From the NCBI GenBank assembly GCA_031291095.1, contig JARLJR010000101.1:1-38820 (forward strand): 38,820 bases of DNA. Direction: 5' to 3'. This document shows positions 34,294-38,820 of the stretch, one piece after another (position 1 is the first letter of the stretch; every line of letters starts with the position of its first letter). The notes under the pieces are model-generated. The model was not told where the DNA came from and searched no databases. It was given only the letters and a program-made list of their open reading frames with translations. The translations under genes and the position numbers were made by a program. The stretch comes from Legionella sp. (GTDB lineage Bacteria; Pseudomonadota; Gammaproteobacteria; Legionellales; Legionellaceae).

Positions 34294-35306
34294 GTATCAC
34301 CTACTAATTTCCCAATACATAGTGAGAGCGCAAGATTTTCCAGCGCATTCCATATTTGGCTGCTAAAACTTGATTTAATACGTTCATCGATAAGGTAACA
34401 GTATTGGTGTAGCCGTTGGAGTTCGGCTTTATTTAATCGCTTGCTGGCAGCTTGATAATGGCTAAAACGTTGAGGCCATATTTTTAATTGGCTACAGGCA
34501 CTTTTAATATCTACTTGTTGCTGCAGCAAATGAGATAGCTGAAGCAATATTCTTACTTCTTGGGCGAGCATCCACAATACTAAAGTTGCTTCTGTTTTAT
34601 TGTTTGCGGCATGCCTTAATATTGGAATGGCTTGCGCAGCCTGACCCAGTAGGCAGGCCTCAGTTAATTCAAATAAATCATGATCACATTGATCGGATAA
34701 CTGTTCTTGGGCTTGTTGGACACTAATCTTATCATTTGGCGCATAGGTTAAAACCAGTTTCTCAATGACTTGTGCACAAGCAAGCATATTACCTTGTGTG
34801 TAATGATGAATCACTTCAGGTACAAGGGGATCGAAGCTAAACGCATTAGCCCTCAGTTGAGTTGCAATCCAACTCTTCATATTCGCCGGATTTAATGTGT
34901 AGGCTACCGAAAGAACAGCTTGTTCGTGTGCGGCTAACCATTGCAATTGCTTTGCAGGAATATTGGGTGCGCGAATGATAATAAAACAGCGCGTATTAAT
35001 TGAGTTTAAATAGCTGGTTATAATTTTTTTTCCAGTAGCATCCAGTGATTTTTTATCAAAGTAAATATTCAATAAGATGGCATCGGAAAATAAAGAGTAA
35101 CTATTCGCCTCTTCAAGGACATTATTCCAGTCATCAGCAGATTGAATGGATATGATTTTTTCATCACACTCATAATCTTTTTTAATGGCAGTTTTTATCG
35201 TACTTAATGAGTCATCAAGAAGGTAAGTATCCTGCCCAATCAACATGTAGAAGGGAGCAATTTTTTTTTGTACCTGCTGAGCAAGCATTTGCTGTTTAAT
35301 TTGCAT
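34281..35306 (-). CDS. holA: DNA polymerase III delta subunit
   Basis: HolA is the clamp-loader subunit that opens the beta sliding clamp. The 341-residue protein fits the family: an N-terminal AAA-like domain with QKKIAPFYMLIGQDTYLLDD near residue 13, a central domain, and a C-terminal helical collar with WMLAQEVRILLQL. The assignment is supported by its place between lptE and nadD, the standard proteobacterial order. The start ATG 35306 lies 13 bases after the lptE stop. Confidence 0.92.
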   Translation of the reverse strand: MQIKQQMLAQQVQKKIAPFYMLIGQDTYLLDDSLSTIKTAIKKDYECDEKIISIQSADDWNNVLEEANSYSLFSDAILLNIYFDKKSLDATGKKIITSYLNSINTRCFIIIRAPNIPAKQLQWLAAHEQAVLSVAYTLNPANMKSWIATQLRANAFSFDPLVPEVIHHYTQGNMLACAQVIEKLVLTYAPNDKISVQQAQEQLSDQCDHDLFELTEACLLGQAAQAIPILRHAANNKTEATLVLWMLAQEVRILLQLSHLLQQQVDIKSACSQLKIWPQRFSHYQAASKRLNKAELQRLHQYCYLIDERIKSSFSSQIWNALENLALSLCIGKLVGDTWSI

Positions 35307-35319
35307 GGTATTTCATTAG

Positions 35320-35841
35320 TTAATTAACAGGCTGAACTCCATTGGTATTTATTTCTACATCACGATGACTGAGTTGGTTAAGCAGTTGAATGGCCGCATC
35401 TTGCTTCATTTCACTTATTAAAATGGCCTCTTCATCGGTGGAGCCCAGAATACGATCATTGTTTATGGTAATTTGACGTGTAACTTGAACTTGTTTTGGT
35501 ACTTTTAATATTTTTCCTTTACGAGTTTGCAGCATAAACTCAATGAGCAAGGTTACCGTAAACTGTCTGGGATTAGTACTTGCGCCCACACTAATAATTT
35601 GACGTGAAATAAGTACTCGGTTGATGACCAGCCAGTATTTCGCTAGGGCTGGATCTGATTCCACATGGATATTATAACCTTCTAATTGAGCCTGCAGTAT
35701 GGAAATGAGTTCTTTATCCGACTCTTTAGTAATAATTGCAATATCATTGAGCCAGGTTGGGATATTCATCATACCACGTAAATGAAAGCCACATGCACAG
35801 AGCAGGAGGCTAAGCATGAGCGGTATGAATAGCTTTTTCAT
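35320..35841 (-). CDS. lptE: LPS-assembly lipoprotein LptE
   Basis: LptE is the lipoprotein plug of the LptD-LptE complex that puts LPS into the outer leaflet. The 173-residue protein begins with a lipoprotein signal, LSLLLCAC, and the lipidated cysteine is probably C17. Cysteine at the -2 position is unusual but tolerated. GFHLRG directly follows, the hallmark of LptE. The ATG shares one base with the leuS stop (TAATG), so the two are coupled. The order leuS-lptE-holA-nadD is conserved. Confidence 0.93.
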   Translation of the reverse strand: MKKLFIPLMLSLLLCACGFHLRGMMNIPTWLNDIAIITKESDKELISILQAQLEGYNIHVESDPALAKYWLVINRVLISRQIISVGASTNPRQFTVTLLIEFMLQTRKGKILKVPKQVQVTRQITINNDRILGSTDEEAILISEMKQDAAIQLLNQLSHRDVEINTNGVQPVN

Positions 35842-38315
35842 TAGGCAACGACCAGATTAATCAATTGTCGGTGTGCTACTACAATTGCTTTTTTAACGGT
35901 TTTACCTACGATAAAATCATGAGCATGTTCTTTTGCAGCTTCAATTAAAATATCTTCAGCCGCATCAACACTTGCCGTAAATTGTGCTCTTAGTTTTCCG
36001 TTAACTTGGACCACAAAGTCAACTTCTTCAGTCTTTAATGCTCCTTTATCAACCCGAGGCCAATTGGCATCAATGATCGCTTTTTCAAAGCCTAATTGCT
36101 GCCATAAATGATGCGTAATATGGGGAGTGATTGGTGCAAGCAAGCGTAACAAAATACTCATGCTGGAGTGAATAAAGAATTTATCCTCTTCAGTTTCCAT
36201 AGAATATGCTGAAATTTCATTAAATAGCTTCATGCAGCTAGAAACCACGGTATTAAATTGGTTCCGATCATAGTCATGAGTTGCTTGAGCAAGAGTTTGG
36301 TGCACTACATGCCGGGATTTTTTCAAACGGTTATCCGCTTGTTGCCAGTTCACATGTCCGTTGCCACCAAGGATAATGTCATTAATCTCGATAAACATAT
36401 TCATATGTTGGTATGCATAAGCCCAAACACGCTTTAAGAAACGATGAGCTCCTTCAACCCCGGCATCAGACCATTCGAGTGATTGCTCTGGAGGAGAGGC
36501 GAACATAACAAATAAACGGGCTGTATCTGCGCCATAAGTATCAATAAGTTGATTTGGATCAACAATATTACCAACAGACTTCGACATTTTATGGCCGTCT
36601 TTTAGTACCATACCCTGAGTCAACAAGGCTTTAAATGGTTCATCTGAATTTACTAAGCCTTCATCGCGCATCAGCTTATGGAAAAAGCGAGCATAAAGTA
36701 AATGCATTACTGCATGTTCAATTCCACCAACATATTGGTCTACAGGAGTCCAATATTTGGCACGATCATCTAACATGGCATTTTCTTGGCCTTTGCATGC
36801 AAAGCGTGCATAGTACCAGGATGACTCAACAAATGTGTCAAAGGTATCCGTTTCACGGCACGCATCTTGCCCGCATTTAGGGCAGGAAACATTAACGAAT
36901 TCTGGACATTGAGCTAAAGGTGAGCCTGTGCCAGTAAACGATACATTTTCGGGTAAAACTACAGGCAGATCAGAATCTGGAACCGGAACAGTGCCACATT
37001 GTTCACAGAGAATCATTGGTATTGGCGTACCCCAGTATCTTTGTCTGGAAACACCCCAATCACGCAAGCGATAATTAATGGTGGCTTTACCTGCATCGTT
37101 CTCTTCAATGAAGCTCGTAATAGTCGAAATTGCTGTCGTTGAATCTATTCCATCAAATTGACCGGAGTTAATTAAAGTGCCTTCGCCGGTGAATGCTGAT
37201 TTTTTAAAATCATGATTTGCATCGCCAGCAGGCTTAATGACTTGCTTGATCACTAAGTTATATTTTTGTGCAAATTCCCAATCTCTTTGATCATGGGCAG
37301 GAACAGACATTACCGCCCCAGAGCCGTATTGCATTAATACGAAATTGGCGATCCAAATTGGAAGTTCTTCACCGGTAATTGGATGAATTGCAGTCATTCC
37401 TGTCGCAATTCCACGTTTTTCCATGGTTGCTAGTTCGGCTTCAGCCATTTTAGTGCCCTGGCAGCTAGCAATAAAGTCGGTTACTTCCTGGCTGTGAGTT
37501 GCTGCTTCTTTCGCGATAGGGTGATCGCTGGCAACTGCAAGATAGGTAGCACCCATTAATGTATCAGGGCGAGTGGTATATATTTTCAACCGTTTAGGAT
37601 AATTATTTACGTTGAAATGGATTTCTGTTCCTGTGGAACGACCAATCCAATTACGCTGCATTTGTTTAACCTGAGCTGGCCACTCATCTAAGGTATCCAA
37701 TGAACTTAATAATTCATCAGCATAGGCAGTGATTTTAATAAACCACTGGGAAATTTCTTTTCGTTCAACTAATGCACCAGAACGCCAGCCACGACCATCA
37801 ACTACTTGTTCGTTAGCCAGTACTGTTTGGTCTACAGGGTCCCAGTTAACAACCGCATTTTTTTTGTAAACCAAACCTTTTTCAAATAAGCGAATAAAAA
37901 ACCATTGCTCCCAACGATAATATTCAGGAGCACAGGTGCAAATTTCACGACGCCAATCATAAGCATTGCCTAAGCGTAAAAATTGCTTTTTCATCGATTC
38001 TATATTTTGTTTAGTCCATACTGCAGGATGGATGCCATTTTTTATCGCAGCATTCTCGGCAGGTAGACCAAAAGCGTCCCAACCAATTGGCTGCAGTACG
38101 TTTTTGCCTAAGGCGCGTTGATAACGTGCAATCACATCACCAATGGTGTAATTACGAACGTGCCCCATGTGTAATGTTCCACTGGGGTAGGGAAACATGG
38201 ATAAACAATAAAATTTCTCTTTGTTTAAATCTTCAGAAACATTGAAAGACTGTTTTTTATGCCAATACTGTTGAGCTTGGTCCTCAACTTCTTGTGGTAT
38301 ATAGGTATTATCCAT
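35841..38315 (-). CDS. leuS: Leucyl-tRNA synthetase
   Basis: LeuS charges tRNA-Leu and edits misactivated amino acids. The HIGH region PYPSGTLHMGH is at 43-52, the CP1 editing domain has VLMQYGSGAVMSVPAHDQRD, and KMSKS is at 576-580. The zinc insertion (CEQCG ... CPKCG) is intact. The length of 824 residues is a little shorter than E. coli (860). It heads the leuS-lptE-holA-nadD operon. The start is ATG 38315. The upstream 120 bases show only weak promoter-like elements before the tandem repeat. Confidence 0.97.
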   Translation of the reverse strand: MDNTYIPQEVEDQAQQYWHKKQSFNVSEDLNKEKFYCLSMFPYPSGTLHMGHVRNYTIGDVIARYQRALGKNVLQPIGWDAFGLPAENAAIKNGIHPAVWTKQNIESMKKQFLRLGNAYDWRREICTCAPEYYRWEQWFFIRLFEKGLVYKKNAVVNWDPVDQTVLANEQVVDGRGWRSGALVERKEISQWFIKITAYADELLSSLDTLDEWPAQVKQMQRNWIGRSTGTEIHFNVNNYPKRLKIYTTRPDTLMGATYLAVASDHPIAKEAATHSQEVTDFIASCQGTKMAEAELATMEKRGIATGMTAIHPITGEELPIWIANFVLMQYGSGAVMSVPAHDQRDWEFAQKYNLVIKQVIKPAGDANHDFKKSAFTGEGTLINSGQFDGIDSTTAISTITSFIEENDAGKATINYRLRDWGVSRQRYWGTPIPMILCEQCGTVPVPDSDLPVVLPENVSFTGTGSPLAQCPEFVNVSCPKCGQDACRETDTFDTFVESSWYYARFACKGQENAMLDDRAKYWTPVDQYVGGIEHAVMHLLYARFFHKLMRDEGLVNSDEPFKALLTQGMVLKDGHKMSKSVGNIVDPNQLIDTYGADTARLFVMFASPPEQSLEWSDAGVEGAHRFLKRVWAYAYQHMNMFIEINDIILGGNGHVNWQQADNRLKKSRHVVHQTLAQATHDYDRNQFNTVVSSCMKLFNEISAYSMETEEDKFFIHSSMSILLRLLAPITPHITHHLWQQLGFEKAIIDANWPRVDKGALKTEEVDFVVQVNGKLRAQFTASVDAAEDILIEAAKEHAHDFIVGKTVKKAIVVAHRQLINLVVA

Positions 38316-38436
38316 GGTTCAATATTATTTAGTAAGTAACTTTAAGATCGCTAAGGATAACTCCTCTTGTGCTTGCCAGCAATAGAAAATCGGGCTGCTG
38401 CATACATAAAAAGTTCTTGACATTTTATAGGCATCA

Positions 38437-38820
38437 CGATAGAGCGGCTGCACTTTGTCATCCTCTACGTCATCCTGAGGAGTTAACGACGAAGGATCTC
38501 CTGAATAAGGCACTGGACTAATTTATAGAGTTTGTGCCACATTTCGGAGATCCCTCACTGCGTTCGGGATGACGTGTGTGTAGCGATAGAGCGGCTGCAC
38601 TTTGCCATCCTCTACGTCATCCTGAGGAGTTAACGACGAAGGACCTCCTGAATAAGGCACTGGACTAATTTATAGAGTTTGTACCACATTTCGGAGATCC
38701 CTCACTGCGTTCGGGATGACGTGTGTGTAGCGATAGAGCGGCTGCACTATGTCATCCACTACGTCATCCAGAGGAGTTAACCACGTAGTAGCTCCAGAAT
38801 AAGGAACTGGACTAATTTAT
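38437..38820. repeat. 147-bp tandem repeat (at least 2.6 copies) containing the 109-bp hairpin
   Basis: CGATAGAGCGGCTGCACT starts each unit at 38437, 38584 and 38731, a constant period of 147 bases. Copies 1 and 2 differ at only three places. Copy 3 is more diverged and is cut by the window end after 90 bases. Inside each unit is a 109-bp palindromic core (38467-38575 and 38614-38722), bounded by ACGTCATCC and GGATGACGT, homologous to the element at 16729. A 38-bp spacer separates the cores. It is not a CRISPR array: the units are long palindromes and spacers are not unique. Confidence 0.9.

Noticed and set aside
38325-38513. 62-residue open frame upstream of leuS as a real gene
   Set aside because: Its N-terminal half is translated repeat sequence (SGDPSSLTPQDD). 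Only the last 32 codons are unique, and they are listed as a possible remnant only.
38437-38820. CRISPR array
   Set aside because: The period is 147 bp, units are long palindromes, the spacers are identical between copies, and no cas genes are present.

Overview
The window looks like chromosomal DNA of a Legionella species. The evidence is the combination of a split Lsp type II secretion pair (lspD-lspE), an EnhA-type L,D-transpeptidase beside the flagellin cluster, a Pht-like MFS transporter, and the overall gene content and codon style. Most of the window is conserved core genome. The species cannot be named from the sequence alone.

Layout. 1-1164: an outer-membrane barrel gene facing away from truA. 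1165-7763 (+): truA-trpF-trpB-trpA (tRNA pseudouridylation and late tryptophan synthesis), then glnS and cysS. 7764-7879: a strong two-way terminator made of two copies of a palindrome. 7880-11728 (-): lspD-lspE, the secretin and ATPase of type II secretion. The secretin carries an extra N-terminal SPOR domain. 11834-11910 (-): elongator tRNA-Met with its own promoter. 12165-16585 (-): a tightly overlapped miaB-rluD-pgeF-degQ operon. 16729-16837: a 109-bp hairpin repeat. 16840-18998 (-): an MFS transporter and an EnhA-like L,D-transpeptidase with a sigma-28-type promoter. 19161-23124 (-): fliC-flaG-fliD-fliS, with a perfect sigma-28 promoter upstream of fliC. 23528-27194 (+): accD-folC-dedD-like-cvpA, closed by another copy of the palindromic terminator.

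27332-33634 (+) is the accessory part and the most interesting region. It encodes a processive family-2 glycosyltransferase, an 844-residue periplasmic TPR plus outer-membrane-barrel protein, an ATP-grasp ligase, and a response-regulator receiver domain fused to a PIG-L/LmbE deacetylase. The set resembles the poorly studied E. coli yaiO/yaiP/yaiS group. It reads as a compact system for making, modifying and exporting an extracellular amino-sugar polymer, with a phosphorylation-type input on the deacetylase. The substrate and product are inferred, not shown.

33652-38315 (-): leuS-lptE-holA-nadD, a standard proteobacterial order with 1 to 13 base overlaps at most junctions. 38437-38820: a 147-bp tandem repeat that contains the same 109-bp hairpin found at 16729 and runs off the window end.
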